Shown here in pieces: positions 38,957 through 47,914 of a stretch of 64,000 nt of DNA. The DNA comes from Herbiconiux solani NBRC 106740. GTDB lineage: Bacteria; Actinomycetota; Actinomycetes; Actinomycetales; Microbacteriaceae. A program made the translations under genes and the position numbers. Under the pieces are notes generated by a model. The model worked only from the letters and a program-made list of their open reading frames with translations. It made no database searches and had not been told where the DNA came from. The stretch covers positions 1 to 64,000 of the forward strand of contig NZ_BCST01000011.1 of NCBI RefSeq assembly GCF_001571005.1, read 5' to 3'. Every line of letters begins with the position of its first letter. Position 1 is the stretch's first letter.

Positions 38957-39355
38957 TCAGACGGCGTCGACGTAGAACCAGCGGCCGTCGGTGCGGAGAA
39001 AGCGGCTGAGTTCGTGCTGCTCGCCGGCCGGGCCACCGGGCGTCTTGTAGCGCGCGGTGAACTCGACGGTGCCCTCGCGCTCGCCGAGGCCGCCGCCGGT
39101 GCGGGAGAGGATGTCGAGTCGGTACCAGCGCATGCCGTCGTCGAGCTCGAGCGCGGCCGGCCGGGTCGACGGATGCCAGGTGCGCAGCAGGTAGTCGGCG
39201 TCGCCGATCGCGAACGCCGAGTAGCGCGACCGCATCAGGCGTTCGGCGGTGGGGGCCTCAGCGATTCCGCGGTGCAACGGGCCGCAGCACGCGCCGTAGG
39301 TCTCGCCGCTCAGGCAGGGGCAGCGGGCGCCGTCGTCCAGGGGAGCCGTGGTCAT
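38957..39355 (-). CDS. YchJ/UPF0225-family SEC-C motif protein
   Basis: A 132-residue protein starting with a SEC-C zinc-binding motif (CPCLSGETYGACCGPLHRG), followed by the YchJ NTF2-like domain (RLMRSRYSAFAIGDADYLLRTWH, then FTARYKTPGG). Family members are uncharacterised; the SEC-C motif chelates zinc and mediates interactions, as in SecA tails. Length is about that of the E. coli protein. ATG 39355 lies close to the divergent hydrolase gene at 39430. It is probably a stand-alone cytoplasmic protein. Confidence 0.9.
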   Translation of the reverse strand: MTTAPLDDGARCPCLSGETYGACCGPLHRGIAEAPTAERLMRSRYSAFAIGDADYLLRTWHPSTRPAALELDDGMRWYRLDILSRTGGGLGEREGTVEFTARYKTPGGPAGEQHELSRFLRTDGRWFYVDAV

Positions 39356-39429
39356 CCTCCAATTATCGGTGGGCCTCGATCGGGATGCCCGTCGTCCGGC
39401 ACAGCCCGAGCCGGACGTAGGGTTCTGGG

Positions 39430-40290
39430 GTGGACGGATCGACAGTGACGGATGGCTCGACTGCAGCGGGGACGGCGATGACGGCGGGGAAAGCGGCGAC
39501 GGCGGACGCGGTGACGGCGGAAGCCGTGACGGTCCGCGGGGTGCGGATCGCCTACGAGACCGCGGGGGATCCGCGGAACCCGGCCGTGATGCTCGTGCAC
39601 GGGTTCGCGTCGAACCGCTCGGCCAACTGGGTGCGCGCGCGGTGGACCGGGCCGCTCACCGACGCCGGCTTCTTCGTGATCGCGCCCGATCTGCGCGGCC
39701 ACGGCGAGAGCGACCGGCCGCGCCGGCTGAGCGAGTACGCGCTCGCGCGGTTCCGCGACGACCTGCTCGCGGTGCTCGACGACCAGGGCGTGGGGGCGGC
39801 GCACCTGATCGGCTACTCGCTCGGCGCGCGACTGGTCTGGGATCTCGCGGTGCGGCATCCCGACCGCGTGCGCTCGCTGGTGCTGGGCGCCCCCGCGGTC
39901 ACCGGGTCCTTCGCGGGCTTCGACCTCGCCGCGGCCCGGGCGGCCCTAGCGGTCGAGGCGCCCGGCGTGGGCCGGGGCGGCGAGGCGGATGCTGTGACGG
40001 CTCGGTACGTCGCCATGATGCGCGGGGTGGCCGGGAACGATCCGCATGCGCTGGCGCGGCTCGCGGAGGCGCAGCGGCGGGCGGGGTTCCGGCCGCGGGC
40101 GGCGATCCCGCGGCAGCCGATGCTGTTCGCGGCGGGGACGGAGGATCCGCTGGCGCCGGCCGTGGAGGAGCTCGCCGCCGAGCTGCCGCACGCGTCCTTC
40201 GTCGCCCTGCCGGGCCGCAACCACGTGACCGCGGTGACCTCGCGCGAGTTCAAGGCGGCGGTCGTGGAGTTCCTGACGGCGCTCGACTGA
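39430..40290 (+). CDS. Alpha/beta hydrolase
   Basis: A 286-residue serine hydrolase. The oxyanion segment VMLVHGFASNRS precedes the nucleophile elbow GYSLGA, the acid is probably in GTEDPLAPAVEEL and the His in GRNHVTAV. It starts at GTG 39430 after TTCTGGG. The first 35 residues are a low-complexity Ala/Thr/Val stretch with repeated ACGGCGG-type codons, so a later start (for example ATG 39478) is possible. Substrate unknown; the broad family includes esterases, lactonases and haloperoxidases. It is convergent with a GntR gene, with a hairpin between. Confidence 0.85.
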   Translation: MDGSTVTDGSTAAGTAMTAGKAATADAVTAEAVTVRGVRIAYETAGDPRNPAVMLVHGFASNRSANWVRARWTGPLTDAGFFVIAPDLRGHGESDRPRRLSEYALARFRDDLLAVLDDQGVGAAHLIGYSLGARLVWDLAVRHPDRVRSLVLGAPAVTGSFAGFDLAAARAALAVEAPGVGRGGEADAVTARYVAMMRGVAGNDPHALARLAEAQRRAGFRPRAAIPRQPMLFAAGTEDPLAPAVEELAAELPHASFVALPGRNHVTAVTSREFKAAVVEFLTALD

Positions 40291-40362
40291 GCCCCGCCGC
40301 CGGGCGCCCTGGCCGCCAAGTCCCCGCGCCGTCGGCCGCTCACGCCGTCCACCGGTCGCGCG

Positions 40363-40385
40363 GTCCGACGGTCACGCCGTCGGAC
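40363..40385. terminator. Hairpin between convergent hydrolase and GntR genes
   Basis: GTCCGACGG (40363-40371) and CCGTCGGAC (40377-40385), a perfect 9-bp stem with a five-base loop, flanked by two copies of CGGTCGCGC. No T-run. Confidence 0.5.
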
Positions 40386-40434
40386 GGTCGCGCCTCAGGC
40401 CGGTCACATCGGCGGGCGCCGGGCCGGTGGCGGG

Positions 40435-41202
40435 TCAGGCCGGGGTGGCCTCGACCGCCAGGCCGCTCGCCCGGAAGCGCGTGCGCTCGGCGGTGAGGAA
40501 GGCGACCAGGCGCTCGTCGGTCTCGCGGATGTGACGCTCGATCAGCGCGGCCGCACCCTCCGCATCCCCTGCCAGGAGCGCGTCGAGCACGGCCCGGTGC
40601 TCGACCCAGGCGCGCTCGCTCGACTCCGGCGTGCGCACCTCGAGGTAGCGCGTGCGGGCGAGCCGGGTCATCGCGCCCTGGATCGCCTCGGTCATCGGGG
40701 CGTTTCCCGAGAGCGCCGCCAGCTCGACGTGGAACCGGCTGCCCGCCTCGAGCGCGGCCGGGGCCGACGACTCCTCTCGCGGGGCAGTGGATGGCCGCAT
40801 CCGGTCAAGCTGCTGCGAGAGACCGGTCAGCGCGATCGCTGCCGAGCCTACGAGCTCCGCCTCCGCCTGCACGACCGAACCTGCCGACTCGGCCTCCGCA
40901 CTCAGCCGCGCAGCGGCCAGGCGGACGGCCGCCGGCTCGAGGGCGGCCCGAAGCTCGGCGAGCGCGTGGACCTCGGCGATGTCGATCGGCGAGACCCGCC
41001 AGCCGCGACCCTCGCGCCGCACCAGCCCTTCACCCTCGAGCCGGGCCAGCGCCGCCCTGACCGGAGTGCGTGACGCACCGAAAGCGGCCTCGATCCCGCG
41101 CTCGGTCAGCCGTTCGCCCGGCAGGAGTTCCAGCGTGAGCACAGCGGTTCGGAGCCGCTCGAACACCTGCGCGGCCCCGGAGGGGGAGGAGAGCTCGGTC
41201 AT
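40435..41202 (-). CDS. GntR-family (FCD) transcriptional regulator
   Basis: A 255-residue regulator. The winged helix is GERLTERGIEAAFGASRTPVRAALARLEGEGLV; an FCD domain follows with likely metal ligands in SRFHVELAAL and WVEHRAVLDALLAG. ATG 41202 is preferred; the frame opens to 41226, within a candidate operator. It is divergent from an MFS transporter gene about 100 bp away and probably controls it in response to a carboxylate or amino-acid-like ligand, the usual effectors of this subfamily. Confidence 0.88.
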   Translation of the reverse strand: MTELSSPSGAAQVFERLRTAVLTLELLPGERLTERGIEAAFGASRTPVRAALARLEGEGLVRREGRGWRVSPIDIAEVHALAELRAALEPAAVRLAAARLSAEAESAGSVVQAEAELVGSAAIALTGLSQQLDRMRPSTAPREESSAPAALEAGSRFHVELAALSGNAPMTEAIQGAMTRLARTRYLEVRTPESSERAWVEHRAVLDALLAGDAEGAAALIERHIRETDERLVAFLTAERTRFRASGLAVEATPA

Positions 41203-41214
41203 CGCCGTCCGTTC

Positions 41215-41226
41215 TTGGTATCCCAA
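41215..41226. promoter_or_regulatory. Inverted repeat in the GntR/MFS intergenic region
   Basis: TTGG-TATC-CCAA, with one further symmetric C/G pair outside, followed by a related TGGTGTACC at 41230-41238. FCD GntR operators often have this TGGTAT-type core. It overlaps the alternative upstream start of the regulator. Confidence 0.4.
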
Positions 41227-41303
41227 AGTGGTGTACCGTCACTCTAACGTGCTGGCATCCCGCAGAGGCTCCGCCGCGCGCACCGACCCACGAAGGAGAC
41301 ACC

Positions 41304-42587
41304 GTGTCCGGCCCCCGCCGTCCCGACCGCGCGCCCATGCCCCACGCCGCCCGGGCCTGGCGCGTGCTCGCCCTCGGCCTCGGCGCGCAGATCTCCGGCA
41401 CGGTCTTCGTGAGCACCCCCGCCTTCCTCATCCCGCTCCTGCACGCCGAACGCGGCCTCAGCCTCGCCGAGGCCGGGCTGCTCTCGGCCGCTCCCTCGGT
41501 CGGCCTGGTCCTGACCCTGATCGCCTGGGGTGCGCTCGCCGACCGCATCGGCGAACGCTGGGTGATCGCGGGCGGGATGGCGCTGACCGCGCTCGCCGCG
41601 GCCGGGGCGATGCTCGCGGGCGGGTACGTCGCGCTGGGGTTCTTCCTGCTGCTCGGCGGCGCCGCATCCGCCAGCACGAACGCCGCGAGCGGGCGGGTCG
41701 TCGTGGGCTGGTTCCCGAAGGATCGCCGCGGACTCGCGATGGGCATCCGTCAGATGGCCCAGCCGCTCGGCGTCACGATCGCGGCCCTCGTCGTGCCCGG
41801 GGTCGCCGCGACGGCCGGGATCGCCGCCGCCCTGCTCGTGCCGTTCGTGCTCACCGCCGTGTTCGCGGTGGCCTGCGCGATCGGCATCGTGAACCCGCCG
41901 CGGGCGACGCCCGCTGCCCAGGCCCAACGACAAGCACAAGCACAAGCACACCAGGCCCAGACCCCCGGCGCACCGGTGCTGAAGCCCGTCTCCGCCAACC
42001 CCTACCGCTCCAGCAGCTTCCTCTGGCGCATCCACGCCGTCTCGGTGCTGCTCGTCGTGCCCCAGTTCACCCTCTCGACCTTCGGCCTGGTCTGGCTGAT
42101 CACCCAGGTCGGCCTCGACCCGCTGCTCGCCGGCGTGATCGTCGGGGTCGCGCAGTTCGTGGGCGCTCTCGGCCGTATCGCGGTGGGCGTCTGGAGCGAC
42201 CGGATGGGCAGCCGCGTGCGCCCCCTCGCCATCGTGGCCGTGCTCGCGGCGGCCGTCATGCTCCTGCTGGCCGGAACGGGGGCGCTGCCCGAGCCGGGGT
42301 TCGCGATCGCCGCCGCGATCGTGTTCGTCGTCGCGACCACCGTCTCGGTCGCCGACAACGGGCTCGCCTTCACCTCCGTGGCCGAGGTCGCCGGATCCGC
42401 CTGGGCGGGCCGGGCGCTCGGTGCGCAGAACACGGCGCAGTTCCTCGCCGCAGCGATCGTGGGCCCCGGGGTCGGCGCCCTGATCGGACTGATCGGCTAC
42501 CCGGCCGCCTTCGCCGTGGTCGCACTGTTCCCGGTCGCTGCGACCCCGCTCATCCCGCGGCCGTCGGCCGAGCTCGATCGTCTCTGA
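41304..42587 (+). CDS. MFS transporter, 12-helix
   Basis: A 427-residue major-facilitator permease. GTG 41304 follows AAGGAG. Six helices, a cytoplasmic loop and six more are visible, with motif A GALADRIGERWV between helices 2 and 3, and GVWSDRMGSRVRP at the matching site in the second half. The central loop carries an Ala-Gln repeat (AQRQAQAQAHQAQ) encoded by a CACAAG-type microsatellite at about 41929-41955. It is divergent from a GntR gene that probably regulates it. Substrate unknown; the pattern resembles cyanate/nitrate and organic-acid MFS members. Its 3' end overlaps the convergent channel gene by 38 bp. Confidence 0.88.
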   Translation: MSGPRRPDRAPMPHAARAWRVLALGLGAQISGTVFVSTPAFLIPLLHAERGLSLAEAGLLSAAPSVGLVLTLIAWGALADRIGERWVIAGGMALTALAAAGAMLAGGYVALGFFLLLGGAASASTNAASGRVVVGWFPKDRRGLAMGIRQMAQPLGVTIAALVVPGVAATAGIAAALLVPFVLTAVFAVACAIGIVNPPRATPAAQAQRQAQAQAHQAQTPGAPVLKPVSANPYRSSSFLWRIHAVSVLLVVPQFTLSTFGLVWLITQVGLDPLLAGVIVGVAQFVGALGRIAVGVWSDRMGSRVRPLAIVAVLAAAVMLLLAGTGALPEPGFAIAAAIVFVVATTVSVADNGLAFTSVAEVAGSAWAGRALGAQNTAQFLAAAIVGPGVGALIGLIGYPAAFAVVALFPVAATPLIPRPSAELDRL

Positions 42588-43173
42588 CCCGCAGCAGGTG
42601 CTGGATCGGCCCGGTGAGGGCCACCGCGAACAGCGCGAACAGCCCGACGGCGGGGAAGATCAGTGCGATCAGCAGGGCCAGCGCCATCAGGGCGAGCGCG
42701 ATGAGCGCCGGCCGCATCCGCACCGTCCCCCGGATCTCCTCCCGCTGAAGCTGCGGGTGTCGCACGATGATCCATTGCAGCCAGGCGCTGGTGAAACTGG
42801 TCAGCACCATCGTGCCGATGTAGAGCAGCGAGGTCGTCGCCGACGAACCGCCGTCGGTCGCGATCAGCTCGGTCGGGAAGGGGAGGAACACGATCGTCAG
42901 CAGCCACGCGAGGTTCACCCACATCAGGCCCGGCGTGTAGTCCTGGATGTTCTCGAAGATGCGGTGATGGGCCAGCCAGAACCGTCCGATCACCGCGAAG
43001 CTGATGACGAAGACGAGCAGCTTCGAGCTGTCCTGCTCGAGCAGCTGGACGACCGAGATCTCGCTGAGCTCGGTGGCCGTCTCGACCAGCGGCAGGATCA
43101 GCAGAGTGATCGCGATCGCCACCACCGCGTCGCTGAAATTGACGAGCCGATCGAAGCCCCGCTCGGTGTGCAT
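42550..43173 (-). CDS. TMEM175/DUF1211-family membrane protein (putative K+ channel)
   Basis: A 207-residue protein with about six membrane helices and the TMEM175 signature RLVNFSDAVVAIAITLLILPL at residues 9-29; the conserved F-S-D lies in helix 1. Bacterial members of about 200 residues form tetrameric potassium-selective channels without the usual selectivity filter. ATG 43173 is the only sensible start. The last 38 bp run antisense to the end of the MFS gene. It is likely monocistronic and divergent from the second MFS gene. Confidence 0.88.
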   Translation of the reverse strand: MHTERGFDRLVNFSDAVVAIAITLLILPLVETATELSEISVVQLLEQDSSKLLVFVISFAVIGRFWLAHHRIFENIQDYTPGLMWVNLAWLLTIVFLPFPTELIATDGGSSATTSLLYIGTMVLTSFTSAWLQWIIVRHPQLQREEIRGTVRMRPALIALALMALALLIALIFPAVGLFALFAVALTGPIQHLLRVRDDRARPTAAG

Positions 43174-43229
43174 GGTCCATTATCCCGATGGATGCGCCGG
43201 GCCCGGGAATACCCGCCCGGTCCGGCGGG

Positions 43230-44774
43230 TTGGAGAAGCGTAAACTTATTTCACAGGGGGTAACTATCATCAGCGCCAACGACACCTGGCTGAGCGAAGC
43301 CGAACGCGAGCGCCTGCGGAAGCCCGTGAACCAGCGGGCCGTCGTGTTCGCCCTGGCCTTCACCGGTCTGGTGGCCGCGTTCATGATGACGCTGCTGACC
43401 CCGCTCGTGCCCGAACTGCCCCAGATCCTGGGCGTCTCGGCCGAGGACTCGCAGTGGGCCGTGACCGTGACGCTGCTCGCCGCAGCGGTCGCCACGCCCA
43501 TCACCGGCCGCCTCGGCGACCTCTATGGCAAGCGCCGGATGGTGCTGGTCGTGCTCGCCCTGGTCGTCGTCGGCTCGGTCGTCGCGTTCTTCGCGACCTC
43601 GCTCATCCCCCTGATCATCGGGCGCGGGCTGCAGGGTGCCGGCATCGGCGTGATCCCGCTCGGTATCAGCATCCTGCGCGACGTGCTGCACCGCGACAAG
43701 CTCGGCGGCGGTGTGGCCCTGGTCAGCGCCACGCTCGGCGTCGGCGGCGCTGTCGGTCTTCCGGTCGCCGCCCTGATCTCGCAGTACCTCGACTGGCACT
43801 TCCTGTTCGTGCTCTCCGGCGCGCTCGCGCTGATCGGCCTCGTCCTCGTCTGGCGCCTGATCCCGGTCAGCACCCTCCGGAGCGAGGGCCGCTTCGACTT
43901 CCTCGGCGCGATCGGGCTCGGCATCGGGCTCACGGCCATCCTGCTCGCCGTCTCGAAGGGCAACAGCTGGGGCTGGGGCAGCCCCGTCACCCTCGGGTCG
44001 CTCGCGGCCGGCGTGGTCGTGCTCGTGCTCTGGGGCGTGTTCGAGCTGCGCATCCCGAGCCCGCTGATCGACCTGCGGGTCGCGGCGCGCCGCACGGTGC
44101 TGCTGACGAACCTCGCCTCGGTGACGGTCGGCTTCGCCTTCTTCGCCAGCACCGTCGTGCTGCCGCAGCTGCTCGAGGCCCCGACCGGGACCGGGGTCGG
44201 GCTCGGGCAGCCGATGCTCGTCGCGAGCCTGTGTCTCGTGCCCAGCGGCCTGGTGATGTGGGCGATGTCCCCCGTCGCCTCGCGCCTGACCCGCGCTCGC
44301 GGTGCCCGGACGAGCCTGCTCCTCGGCATCGCGATCATCGCCGTGGGCTACGTGCTCGCCCTGTTCCTGATGAGCGAGGTCTGGCACACGGTGGTGATCG
44401 CCACGGCGATCGGCTTCGGCGTGGGCTTCGCGTACGCGGCCATGCCGACGCTGATCATGGCCGCCGTACCGGCGTCCGAGACGGCCGCCTCGAACGGTCT
44501 CAACTCCGTCATGCGCACCCTCGGGTCGACCGTCGCGAGTGCGGTGCTGGGCGTCGTCCTCTCGGCCAACCTGGTCACGGCGAACGGTGTCACCACGCCG
44601 AGCGCCTCGGGATTCCAGACCGCTTTCGTCATCTCGGCCGTCGCCGCGGTGGTCGGCGTGCTCTGCGCCGTGTTCCTGCCCAAGCACCACACCCGGTACG
44701 ACCGCGCGAGCATCCCGGATGCCGACGATGTCGTCGCGGTCCCGGCCTCCGAGACGGTCAAACCCGCTGTGTAG
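43230..44774 (+). CDS. MFS transporter, DHA2 (EmrB/QacA) type, start uncertain
   Basis: A proton-driven exporter of about 500 residues with 14 predicted helices. Motif A is GRLGDLYGKRRMVL; GRGLQGAGIGVIPLG is motif C-like; and LDWHFLFVLSGAL is typical of the family. Drug or metabolite export is inferred. The start is a puzzle: the only good ribosome-binding site, AGGGGG at 43255-43260, is followed five and eight bases later by ATC codons (43266, 43269), not by ATG, GTG or TTG. TTG 43230 and ATG 43188 are in frame but lack ribosome-binding sites; TTG is given here. The conserved region begins at about 43320. Confidence 0.85.
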   Translation: MEKRKLISQGVTIISANDTWLSEAERERLRKPVNQRAVVFALAFTGLVAAFMMTLLTPLVPELPQILGVSAEDSQWAVTVTLLAAAVATPITGRLGDLYGKRRMVLVVLALVVVGSVVAFFATSLIPLIIGRGLQGAGIGVIPLGISILRDVLHRDKLGGGVALVSATLGVGGAVGLPVAALISQYLDWHFLFVLSGALALIGLVLVWRLIPVSTLRSEGRFDFLGAIGLGIGLTAILLAVSKGNSWGWGSPVTLGSLAAGVVVLVLWGVFELRIPSPLIDLRVAARRTVLLTNLASVTVGFAFFASTVVLPQLLEAPTGTGVGLGQPMLVASLCLVPSGLVMWAMSPVASRLTRARGARTSLLLGIAIIAVGYVLALFLMSEVWHTVVIATAIGFGVGFAYAAMPTLIMAAVPASETAASNGLNSVMRTLGSTVASAVLGVVLSANLVTANGVTTPSASGFQTAFVISAVAAVVGVLCAVFLPKHHTRYDRASIPDADDVVAVPASETVKPAV

Positions 44775-44889
44775 CCGGCGGTCGACTTCCGAGTAATACT
44801 CCGGCCCTCCGTCGAATTGTCCTGCCGACGCGGCTGCTTCACGGTAGCCTTCGAAGCACCTTGGAGCATCCAACGAGAGGGGACGTCCG

Positions 44890-45285
44890 ATGACAGACCA
44901 GAACCAGCCGCCCGTGAACGGCCAGCCGACACCGCCGCCTGCGCCCGCCGCACCGCAGTACCAGGCGGCACCGCCCGCCCAGGGCTACGCCGCACCCGGG
45001 CCCGTGCCCGGCAAGACGCTCGGCATCGTGGGCCTCATCCTGGCGTTCCTCGCGCCGGTGATCGGCCTCATCCTGAGCATCGTCGCGAAGGTGCAGTCGC
45101 GGAAGGCGGGTGTCCCGAACGGCATCGCCACCGCCGGCATCATCGTCGGCGCGATCCTGACCGTGATCGGGATCATCATCGTGATCATCTCGATCGTCGC
45201 CGCATCCGCGCTCGTCAGCCAGTGCGCCGACCTCGGCCCCGGTGAGCACATCATCGACGGCGTCCGCTACACCTGCGGCTACTGA
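44890..45285 (+). CDS. DUF4190-type small membrane protein
   Basis: A 131-residue protein. A Pro/Gln/Ala-rich cytoplasmic N-terminus (about 40 residues, including PTPPPAPAAPQ) precedes two closely spaced membrane helices (TLGIVGLILAFLAPVIGLILSIVA and GIATAGIIVGAILTVIGIIIVIISIVAA), then a short extracellular tail with two Cys (SQCADLGPGEH, YTCGY). This two-helix hairpin is the DUF4190 pattern common in actinobacteria. ATG 44890 follows GAGAGGGG. A possible -10 box, TAGCCT, lies 40 bp upstream. Function unknown. A strong hairpin follows. Confidence 0.82.
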   Translation: MTDQNQPPVNGQPTPPPAPAAPQYQAAPPAQGYAAPGPVPGKTLGIVGLILAFLAPVIGLILSIVAKVQSRKAGVPNGIATAGIIVGAILTVIGIIIVIISIVAASALVSQCADLGPGEHIIDGVRYTCGY

Positions 45286-45330
45286 TCCGTCGCCCGTCCG
45301 TCGCGTGACACCACGCGACGACCCGGCGAT

Positions 45331-45371
45331 CGAGAGCCCCGTCCGCCCCTCGAGGGCAGGCGGGGCTCTCG
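45331..45371. terminator. Terminator after the DUF4190 gene
   Basis: CGAGAGCCCCG (45331-45341) and CGGGGCTCTCG (45361-45371), perfect 11-bp arms, preceded by a smaller stem (TCGCGTG/CACGCGA, 45301-45318). No T-run, as is common in high-GC genomes. Confidence 0.7.
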
Positions 45372-45458
45372 TCATCCCTGGACGCGGAACGGCGGGGCCG
45401 AACTAGAGTTGGAGAGACGCTCCACCCGAACCGCCCGCTCGCAGAAAGCCGCCATCGC

Positions 45459-46397
45459 ATGTCAGCTCGCATCTACAACGACGTCACCGAACTCGTCGGG
45501 CGCACCCCGCTCGTGCGAATCAACAAGCTCGCCGAGGGCATCGACGCCACCGTGCTCGGCAAGCTCGAGTTCTACAACCCCGCGAACAGCGTGAAAGACC
45601 GGATCGGCGTCGCCATCGTCGACGCTGCCGAGAAGTCCGGCGCCCTGCAGCCCGGCGGCACGATCGTCGAGGGCACGAGCGGCAACACGGGCATCGCGCT
45701 CGCCATGGTCGGCGCCGCCCGCGGCTACCGCGTGGTGATCACGATGCCGGAGACCGCTTCGACCGAGCGCCGCGTCGTGATGCGCGCGTACGGCGCCGAG
45801 ATCGTGCTCACCCCGGGTGCCGAGGGCATCCGCGGGGCGCTCGCGAAGGCGACCGAGATCGTCGACTCGACCCCGAACTCGATCCTGGCCCGCCAGTTCG
45901 AGAACGAGGCGAACCCCGCGGTGCACCGTGCGACCACGGCCGAGGAGATCTGGGACGACACGGACGGCGCCGTCGACATCTTCGTCGCCGGCATCGGCAC
46001 CGGAGGCACCATCACCGGCGTCGGCCAGGTGCTGAAGGAGCGCAAGCCCGGCGTGCAGATCGTCGGCGTCGAGCCGCTGGACTCGCCGCTGCTGACCCAG
46101 GGCACCGCCGGGCCGCACAAGATCCAGGGCATCGGCGCGAACATCGTGCCCCCGATCCTCGACCGCACGGTCTACGACGAGATCGTCGACGTGAGCCTGG
46201 ACGACGCGATCCGGGTCGGCCGCGAGCTGGCGAGCGAGGAGGGCATCATGGCGGGCATCTCCTCCGGTGCGATCATGTACGCCGCCCTCGAGGTCGCGAA
46301 GCGCCCCGAGAACGCGGGCAAGACGGTCGTGGCCGTGGTGTGCGACCTGGGTGAGCGCTACATCTCGACCCCGCTCTGGGCCGGCTACGGCGACTGA
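45459..46397 (+). CDS. cysK: Cysteine synthase A (O-acetylserine sulfhydrylase)
   Basis: A 312-residue pyridoxal-phosphate enzyme making L-cysteine from O-acetylserine and sulfide. Lys46 in [11 protein letters not shown] is the Schiff-base residue; [12 protein letters not shown] is the substrate loop and GTGGTITG binds the cofactor phosphate. ATG 45459 follows AGAAAG, and a TAGAGT -10-like box lies 50 bp upstream. It is followed 13 bp later by the serine acetyltransferase gene, so both steps of cysteine synthesis are in one operon, and the two products are expected to form the cysteine synthase complex. Confidence 0.96.
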   Translation: MSARIYNDVTELVGRTPLVRINKLAEGIDATVLGKLEFYNPANSVKDRIGVAIVDAAEKSGALQPGGTIVEGTSGNTGIALAMVGAARGYRVVITMPETASTERRVVMRAYGAEIVLTPGAEGIRGALAKATEIVDSTPNSILARQFENEANPAVHRATTAEEIWDDTDGAVDIFVAGIGTGGTITGVGQVLKERKPGVQIVGVEPLDSPLLTQGTAGPHKIQGIGANIVPPILDRTVYDEIVDVSLDDAIRVGRELASEEGIMAGISSGAIMYAALEVAKRPENAGKTVVAVVCDLGERYISTPLWAGYGD

Positions 46398-46410
46398 CCG
46401 GGCATCCGGA

Positions 46411-47007
46411 GTGGCATCGGCCGGCGGCCTGCTGTCGCGGCTGCGCGAAGACGTGCGCACCGCGCGATTGCGCGACCCCGCCGCCCGGAGCTCGCTCGAG
46501 ATCGTGCTCGCCTACCCCGGCGTGCACGCGGTCTGGTTCCACCGGGTCGCCCACCGCTGGTGGCGGGCGCCGGGGCTGAAGCTGCCGGCGCGGTTGCTGT
46601 CGCAGTACGCGCGCTTCCTCACCGGCGTCGAGATCCACCCCGGCGCACGGATCGGCCGGCGCCTGTTCATCGATCACGGCATGGGCGTCGTGATCGGTGA
46701 GACCGCGGTGATCGGCGACGACGTCATGCTGTACCACGGCGTGACCCTGGGCGGGAAGAGCGTGCGCCGCGAGAAGCGGCATCCGACGCTCGGCGACCGG
46801 GTGACGGTCGGCGCGAACGCGACGATCCTCGGTCCGGTGACTGTGGGCTCGGACAGCAGTGTCGGCGCGGGCGCGGTGGTGGTGCGGGATGCGCCGGCCG
46901 GCTCGATCCTCGTCGGAATCCCAGCCCGCGACCTCGCGCACCGGGGCGGGGGCGCCGAATCGCTGAGCGACCCCGCCTTCTACCTCGATCCGGCGATCTA
47001 CATCTGA
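46411..47007 (+). CDS. cysE: Serine O-acetyltransferase
   Basis: A 198-residue left-handed beta-helix acyltransferase converting serine and acetyl-CoA to O-acetylserine. It has an N-terminal helical part ([38 protein letters not shown]), then hexapeptide repeats ([38 protein letters not shown]) with the catalytic His/Asp. The C-terminal tail ends in Ile, the residue that docks into CysK in the complex. GTG 46411 is chosen for normal length; the frame reaches upstream into cysK. It is the last gene of the cysKE operon. Confidence 0.94.
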   Translation: MASAGGLLSRLREDVRTARLRDPAARSSLEIVLAYPGVHAVWFHRVAHRWWRAPGLKLPARLLSQYARFLTGVEIHPGARIGRRLFIDHGMGVVIGETAVIGDDVMLYHGVTLGGKSVRREKRHPTLGDRVTVGANATILGPVTVGSDSSVGAGAVVVRDAPAGSILVGIPARDLAHRGGGAESLSDPAFYLDPAIYI

Positions 47008-47081
47008 GCGGTTCCGCCGTCGCGCCTACGTGATCCCCCGGCCCCCGTGCGGGAGGGGGCGCGTCATGGCACAGTGAACGG

Positions 47082-47429
47082 ATGCGCTGCATCACCTATG
47101 CCGGAGGAACGCTCATAACGACCGACGACGTCGCCGAGCGGCTCATCGATCTCACCGCCGCACTGGCCGACCGGGGCAAGGCCCAGGCCGTCGAGATCCC
47201 GATCGTGCCCGAGGCGGGTGGCGGGCCGAGTACCGCCGAACTCGTGATCGGCGTCGGCAACGACGTGCTCTCGGTGCCGGAGGACTGGGACGGCGAGGAG
47301 CCCGACTTCTCGGAGGCCGCAGGCGAGCTGGAGCGGCTGCTGCAGCGGCAGACTCCGGTGGCGAGGGCCGTCGTCATCCCCGACGACGACTCGGGCGAGC
47401 TGTACACCGAGGACTACCCGGTCCAGTAG
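47082..47429 (+). CDS. Conserved hypothetical protein
   Basis: A 115-residue acidic soluble protein with no domain I can name. It starts MRCITYAGGTLITTDDVAERLIDLTAALADRG and has a central LVIGVGNDVLSVPED strand region and an acidic tail (DDDSGELYTEDYPVQ). The alternation of strand and helix suggests a small alpha/beta fold. The end of the gene, including the TAG stop, is duplicated 16 bp further on. The next gene starts 32 bp downstream on the same strand. Confidence 0.7.
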   Translation: MRCITYAGGTLITTDDVAERLIDLTAALADRGKAQAVEIPIVPEAGGGPSTAELVIGVGNDVLSVPEDWDGEEPDFSEAAGELERLLQRQTPVARAVVIPDDDSGELYTEDYPVQ

Positions 47430-47446
47430 CGGGCCGGTCCAGTAGC
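47418..47446. repeat. 13-bp direct repeat spanning a stop codon
   Basis: CCGGTCCAGTAGC at 47418-47430 contains the TAG stop of the upstream gene. The same 13 bases recur at 47434-47446, giving a 16-bp period. Confidence 0.85.
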
Positions 47447-47461
47447 AGGAGGGTTCGCGCG

Positions 47462-47914
47462 ATGGAGCACGAGGCACGGCAGCAGGGTCCGGATGCGGAG
47501 CACACCCGCCCCGAGGGCGTCGACGACGCGACGGTGGCGGCGCTCGGCAAGCTCTCCGAGGTGCTCGAGGTGGTGGAGCAGGCCCGCGGCTTCCTCTACG
47601 GCTTCCACCGTCTGACGGGGAAGGCCGATCTCGCCCTGGGCGAGGCCGTGGATGCGCTGCGGGAAGCCGGTCACACCGAGCGGGCCGACGAGATCGAGCG
47701 CGACCTGATCGGGCGGAACGTGCTCGAGGGGCGCTGGACGTTCCAGCTCGTCGAGGAGTTCGACGACGGGTACTACGACGCCTTCAAGGCCGCGGAGAAG
47801 TCGGCTCGGGACGAGCTCGCCGGTGGCAGGCGGCACCTCTTCGAAGCGGAGATGAAGGAGGATCGGCGGACGCCGGGCCGGAGGCACCACGAAGCGGTGC
47901 CCCCGGCGCCGTAA
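47462..47914 (+). CDS. Conserved hypothetical helical protein
   Basis: A 150-residue, mostly helical, highly charged protein (ALGKLSEVLEVVEQARGFLYGFHRLTGKADLALGEAVDALREAGH, then VEEFDDGYYDAFKAAEKSARDELAGG). I do not recognise a named domain, but the length and the RGFLYGFHRLTG stretch recall uncharacterised actinobacterial proteins. ATG 47462 follows an AGGAGGG site. It has a basic Arg/His-rich tail. The stop codon lies in the first of four 8-bp tandem repeats. Confidence 0.7.
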   Translation: MEHEARQQGPDAEHTRPEGVDDATVAALGKLSEVLEVVEQARGFLYGFHRLTGKADLALGEAVDALREAGHTERADEIERDLIGRNVLEGRWTFQLVEEFDDGYYDAFKAAEKSARDELAGGRRHLFEAEMKEDRRTPGRRHHEAVPPAP

